In this document: positions 1-7,086 of the stretch, piece by piece
How positions within the stretch are numbered: the stretch's first letter is position 1
Layout: the number at the start of each line of letters is the position of its first letter
Assembly (NCBI GenBank): GCA_903900335.1
Contig: CAIUMP010000017.1
Coordinates: 1 to 64,000, forward strand
Reading direction: 5' to 3'
Source of the DNA: an uncultured Ignavibacteriota bacterium
GTDB taxonomy: Bacteria > Bacteroidota > Ignavibacteria > Palsa-1295
DNA: 64,000 bases
Translations under genes and position numbers: made by a program
The notes under the pieces: model-generated
What the model was told of the DNA's origin: nothing
The model's database searches: none
What the model saw: only the letters and a program-made list of their open reading frames with translations

Positions 1-399
1 CACCTTTTGTCCGAGATAATCCTCGGCGGTCTGCTTCATCTTGGTGAGGATCATCGCGCTGATCTCCGGCGGCGAATAGATCGTCCCGTTGATGTCCACT
101 TTGACCGCATCGCCATCGCCGCGAATGACCTTATACGGCACGAGCTTCATCTCATCGCTCACCTCGCTGAGCTTGCGGCCCATGAAGCGCTTGATGGAGA
201 AGACCGTGTTCTGCGGATTCGTCACCGCCTGCCGCTTGGCCGCCTGACCGACCAGACGCTCGCCGGACTTCGTAAAGCCCACGATCGACGGCGTCGTCCG
301 CGCGCCCTCTGTATTAGCAATGACCGTCGGCTGAGTGCCTTCCATGACGGCCACGCAGCTATTCGTTGTTCCTAAGTCGATACCGATTATTTTGCTCAT
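1..399 (-). CDS. dnaK: Chaperone DnaK (Hsp70), N-terminal part
   Basis: This is the first 133 codons of DnaK, running off the left edge of the window. The translation begins [20 protein letters not shown], the Hsp70 phosphate-1 loop of the ATPase domain. It continues with the conserved segments [22 protein letters not shown], in which incoming clients are folded under ATP control, and [15 protein letters not shown] and [10 protein letters not shown]. The start at the ATG on 397-399 is the standard DnaK start. The remaining approximately 500 residues lie outside the window, so integrity of the substrate-binding domain cannot be judged. I saw no CIRCE element in the sequence just upstream (400-515). 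The assignment rests on direct motif recognition and is secure. Confidence 0.97.
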   Translation of the reverse strand, partial: MSKIIGIDLGTTNSCVAVMEGTQPTVIANTEGARTTPSIVGFTKSGERLVGQAAKRQAVTNPQNTVFSIKRFMGRKLSEVSDEMKLVPYKVIRGDGDAVKVDINGTIYSPPEISAMILTKMKQTAEDYLGQKV

Positions 400-515
400 G
401 TTTATTGGTTCTTTCTAACTCTGTCTATTTGTCATACCACTCCCGCCACCCATTTCAGGTGTGCGGAGCGTTCGAAAAAAACTTGTGAAAACTAATTGAA
501 GCGCGTTTGTTTGAT

Positions 516-746
516 TTGTGCTTCATGAACTACGCCTTTCCCGCTTCGCAAATATAGCTTTCTAAAAATATGTTCATAAATGAGCCTCGAAATTTGGAGG
601 CTCATTTTGCCGTTTTTGGAAAAGTATAATAGGCACAATTCTCGCCTTCTAAGGGGAGTAGTAAGAAGGAGTGTGCCAGTGGGATAGGTGGCGAAAATGG
701 AGCGGGAGGCGTGGGTGGCGGGGGGAATGGTGTGACAGGGTGGCAG
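516..746. repeat. Repeat R, copy 1 (about 231 bp)
   Basis: This is the first of three dispersed copies of an approximately 231-bp repeat (others at 2962-3193 and 5380-5611). All run from a gtttgtgcttcatgaac-like left end to gggaatggtgtgacagggtg at the right end. Inside are a hairpin (about 578-607) and a longer imperfect inverted repeat near 633-681 with arms GGCACA...CCTTCT and AGAAGG...TGTGCC. Copy 1 differs most in the hairpin, where its arms are perfect. The repeat has no open reading frame shared by all copies. It is not preceded by the shorter repeat r, unlike copies 2 and 3. I do not recognise its family. Confidence 0.9.
578..607. terminator. Hairpin with A/T flanks, probable terminator
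   Basis: The perfect 11-bp arms AAATGAGCCTC and GAGGCTCATTT are separated by 8 nt. T-rich sequence follows on the plus strand (TTTTGCCGTTTTT). The site lies downstream of the minus-strand genes ending at 800, but the run of T on that strand is short, so termination there is only plausible. The same position in the other copies of repeat R is a less perfect hairpin. Confidence 0.5.
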
Positions 747-799
747 ATGAATTTCGGTATCGTCTCCAGATTACAACACGGAGGCAGTGTTCTTGGCCA

Positions 800-1408
800 T
801 CACTCTTCGTCTCTAGGAGTTAAAGCGTCAAGGATCTTATCGAAATTATCATCCAACCTCTCCGCAACGCTCGCAAAGTGGTCAATATTGGGATTGGACC
901 CCGCAGTCACAAAGTCGGTAGTGTGAAGTTTGTATTCTTGAGAATAAGATTTTTTGGACGAAAGATCCATGTAGCTTACTTTGACTCCGAAATCTTGTCC
1001 GGCAGGCAAGTTGCGATTGATCTGATCTGTAAGACCGATCAGACCTTCTCTGTGCTCCCCGGGCACGAGCAACTCAGTGTGAAGCAAGTGCTTATAGAAC
1101 GATGGGTATCTGAGTTCTTCTTCGACGGCTATGATCGATAGAGCGGGGTTAAACACCACCTCGACACTCGTGGCCGGTCGATTACCTGCGTTGCGTAATG
1201 ATAGATACAATCGTCTGTTACGTACTTCAAAGGTTGCGAAAACAATAGGGCGGTTCTGCTCGCGGAAAGTTCTCCAAGCTGCTACCCAAAGACCAAGGGT
1301 CGCGCCCACCAATAAGAAGGTGCCTATTGCTACCCACGCGTTTGCGTCCAAACACAGGAACAGACATTCCGTGCAACCGAGTAGGAATCCGATAAATCCT
1401 ATAAGCAT
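800..1408 (-). CDS. Hypothetical membrane protein, 202 aa
   Basis: I do not recognise a family. The N-terminal 46 residues form two hydrophobic segments (about 2-18 and 24-46), suggesting a hairpin of two membrane helices. The rest, about 155 residues, is soluble and follows a basic/aromatic junction (WRTFREQNRP). The segment RNRRLYLSLRNAGNRPATSVEVVF resembles the beta-rich 'N-x-G-x-x-P/A' stretch often seen in membrane-anchored proteins of this architecture. Function is unknown. The gene is flanked by repeat R upstream on the map and by another hypothetical gene 43 bp away on the same strand, with which it may be cotranscribed. The size and clean codon structure make it a likely real gene. 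Confidence 0.7.
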   Translation of the reverse strand: MLIGFIGFLLGCTECLFLCLDANAWVAIGTFLLVGATLGLWVAAWRTFREQNRPIVFATFEVRNRRLYLSLRNAGNRPATSVEVVFNPALSIIAVEEELRYPSFYKHLLHTELLVPGEHREGLIGLTDQINRNLPAGQDFGVKVSYMDLSSKKSYSQEYKLHTTDFVTAGSNPNIDHFASVAERLDDNFDKILDALTPRDEE

Positions 1409-1451
1409 AATTAGAAAACCCGTTCTAAGTTCGTTAGGCCAGTTTCAACCC

Positions 1452-2754
1452 CTAATTCTGGATAGTCGTTAGCAGATTGCCGTCAAAGTAGAGATAAGAG
1501 CCGCTTTTATAAACCCATTGCTCGGTCGAGCCGCGTTTCGTTGTCGTTGTATTGATCTTCTCGGGTTCGCCCCAACTCATCCGAGCCTGTTCCTTAGTAA
1601 GGCCCACATACACCTCCCCATTCTCGATAGCGTCCCAAACTTTTTTACTCCATTTGTGCCCTGCCTTAGGGTCAGAGAAAGAGAATGGAAAGTCAGAGTA
1701 CATTATACTCTTCCTGAGAGTGAGGCTGTCTCCCTTTGCGTCCTGTAAGATCAATCGTGTGGGTTCATTTTCGATGTACGAAGGTCTTACATCTTTAATT
1801 CTAAATTTTGAGAACATCTTCACCTCTCCATCGAGGCGGGCATTGTCGGCAACGCGCCTAAAGGTCACATCCCTCTCAGTCAACCAAATGTCCTTCCCCA
1901 CGTAAGCAATCTTTGCGCTGTCAATCGCCTTTTGGAATCGCGCCTCGAACTCTTCTTCGGTGCTGAAAAGCGTACTGAAATGCTTCATTCGGATTAGACG
2001 GAGATCGTCGGAGTCATTGTCATCCAAAACTTTTATCATACAGTACCCTCCCTTTGGCAATTTAAGGACATACTCCTTAACGCTACTCTCCCCCAAGAAG
2101 GAAGGCTGGATCTTTACCACCTGCACTCGCTCCCCTGACCCCACTTCGTAAGAATCGCCCCTGCCGCTGTATTCGCGCCCTTGTATGTACCTATCGCCAC
2201 TAGCAATGACGTCAAAGTATTCTCCTGCGGAAGAAATGATCCGAAAGAAAGAACCCACTCGCTTTGCTCTTACCATCTCGGCAGCTGCGGCATCCTGTCG
2301 TGCGTCCTGCTCCTTCTTCGCTTCTACATTGCTCGTCTGCTCTTTGAGGATTAACGTAGCGTAATCCGTTTCGAATGCTGTGGCGAATGTTTGAAGGGTT
2401 GACTTAATTCCATCAGCGTTTTCAGCTTCAAGGGGGTCTTCTTTTTCGCAGTTGTCCCCTTTGCACGCCTTTAATGACCAAAGCGTGCCCCCTTTTCCGT
2501 CTGGTTCGAAGTAGTAGATTAAATTCGTTTCGGGTGCATAAATGGACTTTTGTTTTGTCCCATGCACCTGGCTGCGGATTGAGTCAGCCCCTTCGCTTAA
2601 TACTGGCCACTCCCGGTAATTAAGCACGATAATGAGTTCCTTCTTAACGAAGTCCGGTGGAGCACTTACCGAAACGAAGACACGTCCTCGCTGAGCAAGC
2701 GCGATGTTACAGACACCTGCGAGAATGATTGAGATGAGGAAAATTTTTTTTCAT
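1452..2754 (-). pseudogene. Secreted hypothetical protein with a frameshift in an A8 tract at codon 3-5
   Basis: The long open frame (391 codons from a GTG at 2627) has no recognisable family, but its frame stays open upstream and encodes a good signal peptide: KIFLISIILAGVCNIALAQ. The only ATG that could start it, at 2752-2754, is followed by eight A residues. With seven A the protein would read MKKIFLISIILAG and run into the long frame. With eight, the ATG opens a short dead frame, and the in-frame triplet is TGA. The gene is therefore either switched off by one base, subject to slippage or phase variation, or affected by a sequencing error. The mature protein is about 410 residues, has a helical charged region (residues 80-130 of the long frame) and ends in QWVYKSGSYLYFDGNLLTTI, similar to SmpA/BamE-type C-termini (TKEQARMSWGEPEKIN precedes it). 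That suggests an outer-membrane-associated role, tentatively. Confidence 0.65.
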
Positions 2755-2855
2755 GGGTACAAAATTACGAAAGCCGCGAAGCTCATCCTTGTTTTTCGTT
2801 CCAGTTCATTCTGTACTGCGGGACGGAGTCAATCTCAAAAATCTCCTAAAATCAA

Positions 2856-2961
2856 GGTTCAGACGGTGCGCCACAATGTCATACACCAATGTGTCAGTCC
2901 CGAAGCTTTGCCGCCCATCCAGAAAACCCGCATCATCGGCGCACACCCGGTTCTGTTTTGC
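2856..2961. repeat. Repeat r, copy 1, joined to repeat R copy 2
   Basis: This is the first of four copies of a conserved approximately 90-105-bp sequence with the core tcatacaccaatgtgtca, followed by a gccgcccatccagaaaa block and cgcatcatcggcgcacac. Other copies are at 3939-4028, 4559-4644 and 5274-5379. Here it abuts repeat R without a gap. On the minus strand it is translatable (ADDAGFLDGRQSFGTDTLVY...), ending in a stop shortly after the repeat. This reading frame is intact in three of the four copies. Confidence 0.88.
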
Positions 2962-3193
2962 GTTTGTGCTTCATGAACTATGCCTTTTCCACTTCGCAAA
3001 TACAGCTTTCTAAAAATATATTCATAAATGCCCCCCGAAATCCGGAGGCCATTTTGCGAATCTCAGAAAACCACATTAGGCACAATTCTCACCTTCTAAG
3101 GTGAGTAGTAAGAAGGAGTGTGCCAGAGGGCTATGTGGCGAAAATAGAGCGGGAAGCGTGGGTGGCGGGGGGAATGGTGTGACAGGGTGGCAG
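2962..3193. repeat. Repeat R, copy 2
   Basis: Second copy of the approximately 231-bp repeat R, directly following repeat r copy 1 and ending 19 bp before the stop codon of the minus-strand toxin gene at 3212. It is close in sequence to copy 3, including the degenerate hairpin around 3030-3056 and the GGCACA/TGTGCC inverted repeat. Confidence 0.9.
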
Positions 3194-3211
3194 AGCCGAA
3201 AAAGAATACAG

Positions 3212-3622
3212 TCACCTATTCGGCGGCAGCCACTCCACTAGCACACCCTGCTGTTCCGCCTTCTCAAATTCACGATCACCCGTCAGAACGGGCAACCCTC
3301 CTTCAAGTGCGAGAGCAGCGGCGAAGCAATCGGCATAAGAAATATTCCCTTTCGATTTTAGTCTGGCGGCGGCGAGGACTTGCTCTCGTGTTGGGTCGAT
3401 AATCTCAATCGGCATTTCTGCGATGGCCTTAAGTGCGGCTTCGGCATACTGTTCGCCTTCGGTGCGGATGATGGAGTAATACACCTCGCCGAAGTTAATC
3501 GAACTCATCAAATGTGTGTACTGCCCATCCGCAGCATCGTTCAAATGCTGGCTGACGATTTCCCATCCTTTCTGCTGGAGGAAGAGAACGACAAGAGCGA
3601 AGCTATCGAGAACTTGTGGCAT
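3212..3622 (-). CDS. vapC: PIN-domain toxin (VapC family)
   Basis: A 136-residue PIN-domain protein, probably an RNA-cleaving toxin of a type II toxin-antitoxin pair. The acidic metal-binding residues are visible in order: D6 in MPQVLDSFA, E in SINFGEVYY, D in ISYADCFAAALA and D in VLTGDREFEK. The start at 3620-3622 was chosen because MPQVLDSFAL is the usual N-terminus of the fold. A further upstream start would add 11 residues. It overlaps the antitoxin gene upstream by 20 nt, typical of translational coupling. Its sequence is not close to the two other PIN toxins in the island (5618 and 6571), so it represents a separate acquisition. The RNA target cannot be deduced. Confidence 0.88.
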   Translation of the reverse strand: MPQVLDSFALVVLFLQQKGWEIVSQHLNDAADGQYTHLMSSINFGEVYYSIIRTEGEQYAEAALKAIAEMPIEIIDPTREQVLAAARLKSKGNISYADCFAAALALEGGLPVLTGDREFEKAEQQGVLVEWLPPNR

Positions 3623-3866
3623 TCTCTTCGATTTCGCGGTCGCGTGATCGCTCATCCATCAACACATCGAGTGCCTTGCTGTTCTTCGGCAAAAGCCCGA
3701 CTGCTCTGGCAATCGCATCCTTCTGTCGCCGAACCGTGAGAGGTGTAATCAGTATTCCTTCCTGTGTGTCTTCAACGATTACACGAGCACCATTCTTCAT
3801 TCCGTGCCGCTGAAGCATGGACGAAGGAATGTGAACGTCACCTAATGTTAGAGTTGCAGTTTCCAT
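3603..3866 (-). CDS. vapB: AbrB/SpoVT-type antitoxin paired with the PIN toxin
   Basis: An 87-residue protein beginning METATLTLGDVHIPSSMLQRHGMKNGARVIVED, the swapped-hairpin AbrB (MazE/VapB) DNA-binding domain. A charged C-terminal tail (about residues 50-87, rich in R, D and E) would wrap the toxin. The start at 3864-3866 gives the canonical beginning of the domain; an upstream start at 3896 would add ten residues without homology. It lies directly upstream of and overlaps the PIN toxin. The pair would be autoregulated by antitoxin binding to its own promoter, as known for the family. Confidence 0.82.
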   Translation of the reverse strand: METATLTLGDVHIPSSMLQRHGMKNGARVIVEDTQEGILITPLTVRRQKDAIARAVGLLPKNSKALDVLMDERSRDREIEENATSSR

Positions 3867-3938
3867 ACTAAATAAACCCTCGAAAAAGCGTAGCAATTCC
3901 CTTGGCCCATTAGCTGAACTGGGAGTACTTCTGGCACT

Positions 3939-4028
3939 GGTTCAGGCACCCCGCCATAAGGTCATACACCAATGTGTCAATCCCGAAGATCTGCCGCCCA
4001 TCCAGAAATCCGCATCATCGGCGCACAC
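3939..4028. repeat. Repeat r, copy 2
   Basis: Copy 2 of the short repeat, here without an adjoining repeat R. One base is missing in the segment corresponding to attttctggatggg, which breaks the conserved minus-strand reading frame. It sits between the VapBC pair and the SRPBCC gene. Confidence 0.85.
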
Positions 4029-4078
4029 AATCTTAGCAATCTCATGAAGCTTTCCTGCGCTTGCCGAGAGAACAAGGT

Positions 4079-4537
4079 TCAGACTTTCTTCTCCAAAATC
4101 CTCCTCAAGTCCTTCAAGTTTTTCGTCATGGCGCGGCGCATGGCGATCATCATGAGTGGGGAGAGAAAGCCGAAGTACTTCGACTGCTTTCCCCGGTTGA
4201 TTAGCACCATCCGCGTCTTGCCGACACCGGCGTCCTGCCAGAGATAGGTCGTTTGCATCGCCATCGGACTCTCGACGGCCTCCATCACCAGTTTCTCATC
4301 GGGGATGAACTCCGTGATCTCGTAGGTGTAGTCCAATTTCTTGCCGAGAAAATTCGCGGTGAACCCGATGCGCGACCCGACCCTCAGCGGCTTCGGCGAT
4401 CTCCACTCCGCCCGCGTGATATTCTCGTACCACTCCGGCGCCGTATCGGGGTCTGCCACATACTCCGCGACTTTCACCCGTGGAGCATCGATAACAGCTT
4501 CGACTCTTACTTCGACATCTTTCATGCTATCTGTCAC
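4079..4537 (-). CDS. SRPBCC-family protein (polyketide cyclase/dehydrase-like)
   Basis: A 152-residue protein with the SRPBCC (START/Bet v1-like) fold pattern. The N-terminal strand VEVRVEAVIDAPRVKVAEYVADPDTAPEWYENI is followed by GSRIGFTANFLGKKLDYTYEITEFIPDEKLVMEA, and a long C-terminal helix carries the conserved basic stretch TKNLKDLRRILE. Such proteins bind a hydrophobic ligand in an internal cavity. No substrate can be named. It stands alone between two copies of repeat r. The stretch PLMMIAMRRAMTKNL resembles the equivalent helix in many 'polyketide cyclase/SRPBCC' annotations, so the family call is good but the function is unknown. Confidence 0.83.
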   Translation of the reverse strand: MTDSMKDVEVRVEAVIDAPRVKVAEYVADPDTAPEWYENITRAEWRSPKPLRVGSRIGFTANFLGKKLDYTYEITEFIPDEKLVMEAVESPMAMQTTYLWQDAGVGKTRMVLINRGKQSKYFGFLSPLMMIAMRRAMTKNLKDLRRILEKKV

Positions 4538-4558
4538 CCTTCAGGAGCCGAAATGTGC

Positions 4559-4644
4559 GCGCCATAATGTCATACACCAATGTGTCAGTCTCGAAGCTCT
4601 GCCGCCCATCCAGAAAATCCGCATCATCGGCGCACACCGGGTTC
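4559..4644. repeat. Repeat r, copy 3
   Basis: Copy 3 of the short repeat, immediately upstream of the start of the SRPBCC gene (minus strand) and of the plus-strand TA module, so it occupies the divergent promoter region. The minus-strand reading frame (ADDADFLDGRQSFETDTLVY) is intact. Confidence 0.87.
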
Positions 4645-4714
4645 GCGCGCTCTGCTTTGGGAGAGGCTCCATCACTTCGGCACTTTCAGCCGCCCCAGCG
4701 ATGTTGCACTTTTC

Positions 4715-4927
4715 ATGCAAACCTATCACGCCGAAACAACTGTCGAAGCCAATGGCAGCGTAATGCTCGCCAATGTGCCCTTCCCCAAAGGGGAGAAGGT
4801 CGAGGTCGTCATTATCCCCGCCTCAGAAGCGACGCATGACAACGACGATAAGGCCTGGCAACGTCTCGCCATCGAGTCCTTTTTCCGCGATTACGATGAT
4901 CGGGATTCGATCTACGACTCGTACTAA
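4715..4927 (+). CDS. Antitoxin of a MazF-type module
   Basis: A 70-residue protein starting MQTYHAETTVEANG, with a beta-rich N-terminal half (to about residue 35: VPFPKGEKVEVVIIP) and an acidic C-terminal half (FFRDYDDRDSIYDSY). The start at 4715 was chosen because residues upstream translate repeat r and have no homology. The N-terminal half is clearly related to that of the antitoxin at 6354 (MQAYHIDTTV...LPFREGQHISV), although that partner toxin is a PIN protein. Its stop codon overlaps the next start (TAATG), so toxin and antitoxin are translationally coupled. Confidence 0.8.
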   Translation: MQTYHAETTVEANGSVMLANVPFPKGEKVEVVIIPASEATHDNDDKAWQRLAIESFFRDYDDRDSIYDSY

Positions 4928-5253
4928 TGCGATTCGGAGACATCGTTCTTCTCGATTACCCTTTCACCGACGGTAGCGGTGCAAAGCGGCGTCCCGGTTT
5001 GGTCCTTCTGCCCGAAGTCGATGGCGATGTTCTCTTCGCCCGCATCACAAGCAAGCAACGCGTAAGCGAGATTGATGTCACAATCGAAGACTGGAAGTCG
5101 GTTGGCCTCGCCTATCCCTCTACGGTGCGTCTAAGCAAAATGGTCTCGCTTCATAGCGATCTCGTCCTCCGTAGATTTGGCGTTCTTACTCCCCGGGATT
5201 TAGAATCTGTTCTGAAAGGCCTCGGACGATTGCTCGCCAACATTAGGCGATAA
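4927..5253 (+). CDS. MazF/PemK-family toxin
   Basis: A 108-residue protein with the MazF/PemK signature. MRFGDIVLLDYPFTDGSGAKRRPGLVLL corresponds to the conserved GDIV...K.RP.LV segment, whose basic residue serves in RNA cleavage. It is followed by ITSKQR and the helix-strand pattern WKSVGLAYPSTVRLSKMVSLHSDLV. MazF toxins cut mRNA at short motifs. The gene overlaps the antitoxin by one base. The strand before the C-terminus (GVLTPRDLESVLKGLGRLL) matches the C-terminal helix of the family. The cleavage motif cannot be predicted. Confidence 0.9.
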   Translation: MRFGDIVLLDYPFTDGSGAKRRPGLVLLPEVDGDVLFARITSKQRVSEIDVTIEDWKSVGLAYPSTVRLSKMVSLHSDLVLRRFGVLTPRDLESVLKGLGRLLANIRR

Positions 5254-5273
5254 TCATCACGACGTGGCCACCC

Positions 5274-5379
5274 GGTTCAGACGCTGCGCCATAATGTCAT
5301 ACACCAACGTGTCAGTCCTGCAGCTCTGCCGCCCATCCAGAAAATCCGCATCATCGGTGCGCACGGTGTTCTGTTTTTC
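5274..5379. repeat. Repeat r, copy 4, joined to repeat R copy 3
   Basis: Fourth copy of repeat r. As with copy 1, it runs without a gap into a copy of R, so the composite r-R unit (about 338 bp) occurs twice (2856-3193 and 5274-5611). It starts 20 bp after the stop codon of the MazF-like gene. Confidence 0.88.
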
Positions 5380-5611
5380 GTTTGCGCTTCATGAACTATG
5401 CCTTCCCAGCTTCGCAAATATAGCTTTCTAAAAATATATTCATCAATGCCCCCCGAAATTCGGAGGCCATTTTGCGAATCGCAGAAACCCACATTAGCCA
5501 CAATTCTCGGCTTCTAAAGGGAGTAGTAAGAAGGAATGTGCCAGCGGGCGATGTGGCGAAAATAGAGCGGGAGGCGTGGGTGGCGGGGGGAATGGTGTGA
5601 CAGGGTGGCAG
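5380..5611. repeat. Repeat R, copy 3
   Basis: Third copy of the approximately 231-bp repeat, ending six bases before the stop codon of the minus-strand PIN toxin gene. In copies 2 and 3 the right end of R is fused almost directly to the 3' end of a PIN toxin gene. In copy 1 it lies 53 bp from the end of a hypothetical gene. Confidence 0.9.
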
Positions 5612-5617
5612 GGCGGC

Positions 5618-6025
5618 TCAGGCGGTTCGTACGTGCGGGTATTTTAGAATCTTCTTGTCGTCGGTGAGTAACAAGCAATCCAAACTCCTCGCAGTGGCAA
5701 CGATCATTCGGTCAGCGGGATCGTCGTGGAATGTGCCTGGAAGGGTGTAGGCGTCCGCTGTGATTTCTGGTGTGAGATTCAGAATCTTAATCCCAGATTG
5801 AGCGATCACTTTTTCAAACCAAATGCCTGCTGGCGCACCGAGGTCAAGGCGATTCTTTGCGACCAACATCGAGATTTCCCAGCAGGAAATAATGCTCACG
5901 GCCACATTCTCTCCTGCGCGGTAAATTTCTTCCGCGAACTGCCGTTCAAACCGTCGATTCTTATCGACGCTCCAGATCCAGGTATGTGTATCGAGAAGTC
6001 TTATTTCTGCGGCTCCGAAGGCCAT
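5618..6025 (-). CDS. PIN-domain toxin (VapC-like)
   Basis: A 135-residue PIN protein. Its metal-binding acids are visible: D in IRLLDTHTWIWS, E in SCWEISML, D in FHDDPADRMIVATA and D in LLTDDKKI. The pattern LLDTHTW...LPGTFHxDPADRxIVAxAR is that of the subfamily often annotated as 'type II TA system VapC family toxin'. It is homologous along its length to the PIN toxin at 6571 in the same island. It overlaps the antitoxin upstream by 25 nt. Its stop codon is six bases from repeat R. Confidence 0.9.
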   Translation of the reverse strand: MAFGAAEIRLLDTHTWIWSVDKNRRFERQFAEEIYRAGENVAVSIISCWEISMLVAKNRLDLGAPAGIWFEKVIAQSGIKILNLTPEITADAYTLPGTFHDDPADRMIVATARSLDCLLLTDDKKILKYPHVRTA

Positions 6026-6204
6026 ACGGGATCGAATGGGCGGATGTATTTGACAAGCTTCCCTGCAAATTCCGTGTGGAATATCGGGTGGGAATACAAC
6101 TCCTCATCGGTCATCGGAGGGATCGCCGATGGCTTGGGCGCCACCTTCTTCCGCGTCTTCGGAGCGGCTTTTTCGAGCGGTTTGTGGCGATACACTTTCT
6201 TCAT
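6001..6204 (-). CDS. Probable antitoxin, 67 aa
   Basis: A small basic protein directly upstream of and overlapping the PIN toxin at 5618. The N-terminal half is lysine/arginine-rich (MKKVYRHKPLEKAAPKTRKK) and has no recognisable DNA-binding fold. The C-terminal half ends KYIRPFDPVWPSEPQK. That tail matches KYIDPFEPAVP at the same relative place in the antitoxin at 6354, whose toxin is homologous, so this is probably the toxin-binding segment. Called an antitoxin from position, size and this shared tail. Confidence 0.72.
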   Translation of the reverse strand: MKKVYRHKPLEKAAPKTRKKVAPKPSAIPPMTDEELYSHPIFHTEFAGKLVKYIRPFDPVWPSEPQK

Positions 6205-6353
6205 GTAGATTTCAACTTTGGGTGGGCGAATTTGGTTCGGAGGTCAATAAGCCCTGGTTTGGGTGCGGTGCGTCGTCCCCATGGGTGCTCAGCACGCAAG
6301 TGCTTCCCGTGATTTTGAAACGGGTTTTCATCTCCGCTGGTTCAAGTTGTATC

Positions 6354-6584
6354 ATGCAGGCCTATCACATAGATACCACCGTTTCGAAGGAGGGCTTTGC
6401 TCTCTTACCCAAGCTGCCGTTCCGCGAAGGACAGCACATTAGCGTGACGATTGAGCTCACGAACGGCTCTGATAAACCTCGTCGTTCATTTCCTCTTCGT
6501 GGTTTGCCACACAAGTACATCGATCCATTTGAACCCGCTGTGCCACCGGAAGATTGGGAAGCCGTAATCGATGAAACTGCTTGA
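6354..6584 (+). CDS. Antitoxin with a MazF-module-like head and a PIN-module-like tail
   Basis: A 76-residue protein starting MQAYHIDTTVSKEGF. The first 35 residues align with the antitoxin of the MazF-like module at 4715 (shared M-Q-x-Y-H-x-x-T-T-V, a later L-x-x-x-P-F-x-x-G). The last third (GLPHKYIDPFEPAVPPEDW) aligns with the antitoxin of the PIN toxin at 5618. The start was chosen because upstream codons have no homology and the ATG gives the same N-terminus as its relative. It overlaps the toxin gene by 14 nt. Confidence 0.8.
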   Translation: MQAYHIDTTVSKEGFALLPKLPFREGQHISVTIELTNGSDKPRRSFPLRGLPHKYIDPFEPAVPPEDWEAVIDETA

Positions 6585-6963
6585 TACCCACACGTGGTAC
6601 TGGTGGGTTGCCTCACCGGAGTTACTGCCGAAAGCTCATCGCGCCTTTCTCGACACCACAACCGATTCCATCGCGGTCAGTATGATGTCGCTTTGGGAAG
6701 TAGCAATGCTTGAGTCGAAAGGACGAATAGAAATCCCCAAGCCTCTACTCGAATGGTTCTATCTCGCGCTCGACCTGCCGGGCATCGAAGTCCTTGATTT
6801 GAGTCGCGAGATCGTCGTCGAATCAACCCATCTACCCGGCACCTTCCATGGCGACCCGGCTGATCGATTGATTGTCGCTTCATCAAGGGTGTTCAATATC
6901 CCGATTCTCACGTCGGATAAGAAGATTCGGGAGTATGCGTTTGTAGAGAAGGTGAAATTGTAA
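6571..6963 (+). CDS. PIN-domain toxin (VapC-like)
   Basis: A 130-residue PIN protein starting MKLLDTHTWYWWV. The catalytic acids appear in LLDTHTW (D5), SLWEVAMLESKG, GTFHGDPADRLIVAS and LTSDKKI. It is a paralogue of the toxin at 5618, with shared blocks LLDTHTW, LPGTFHxDPADRxIVA and DKKI. This module and that of 5618 lie in opposite orientation with about 150 bp between the two antitoxin starts, so their promoters face away from each other. Confidence 0.9.
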   Translation: MKLLDTHTWYWWVASPELLPKAHRAFLDTTTDSIAVSMMSLWEVAMLESKGRIEIPKPLLEWFYLALDLPGIEVLDLSREIVVESTHLPGTFHGDPADRLIVASSRVFNIPILTSDKKIREYAFVEKVKL

Positions 6964-7086
6964 TTGCGCAATCCGGCGCGCGGTATCTTGTGGGCGGCGG
7001 GTTCTTTCTATCTCCGACAATATTTTCCCACCCCATTCGTCTCCAATTTACAGCACAATCCCGCAATCAACTAACCCACAAACACT

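Noticed and set aside
42-375. A plus-strand gene opposite dnaK
   Set aside because: The open frame is the complement of a strongly conserved DnaK coding sequence and has no features of its own.
516-5611. The r and R repeats as integron attC sites
   Set aside because: Cassette-like spacing around toxin-antitoxin genes suggests an integron, but I found no RYYYAAC or GTTRRRY core at the repeat ends, the genes are in both orientations, and there is no integrase in the window.
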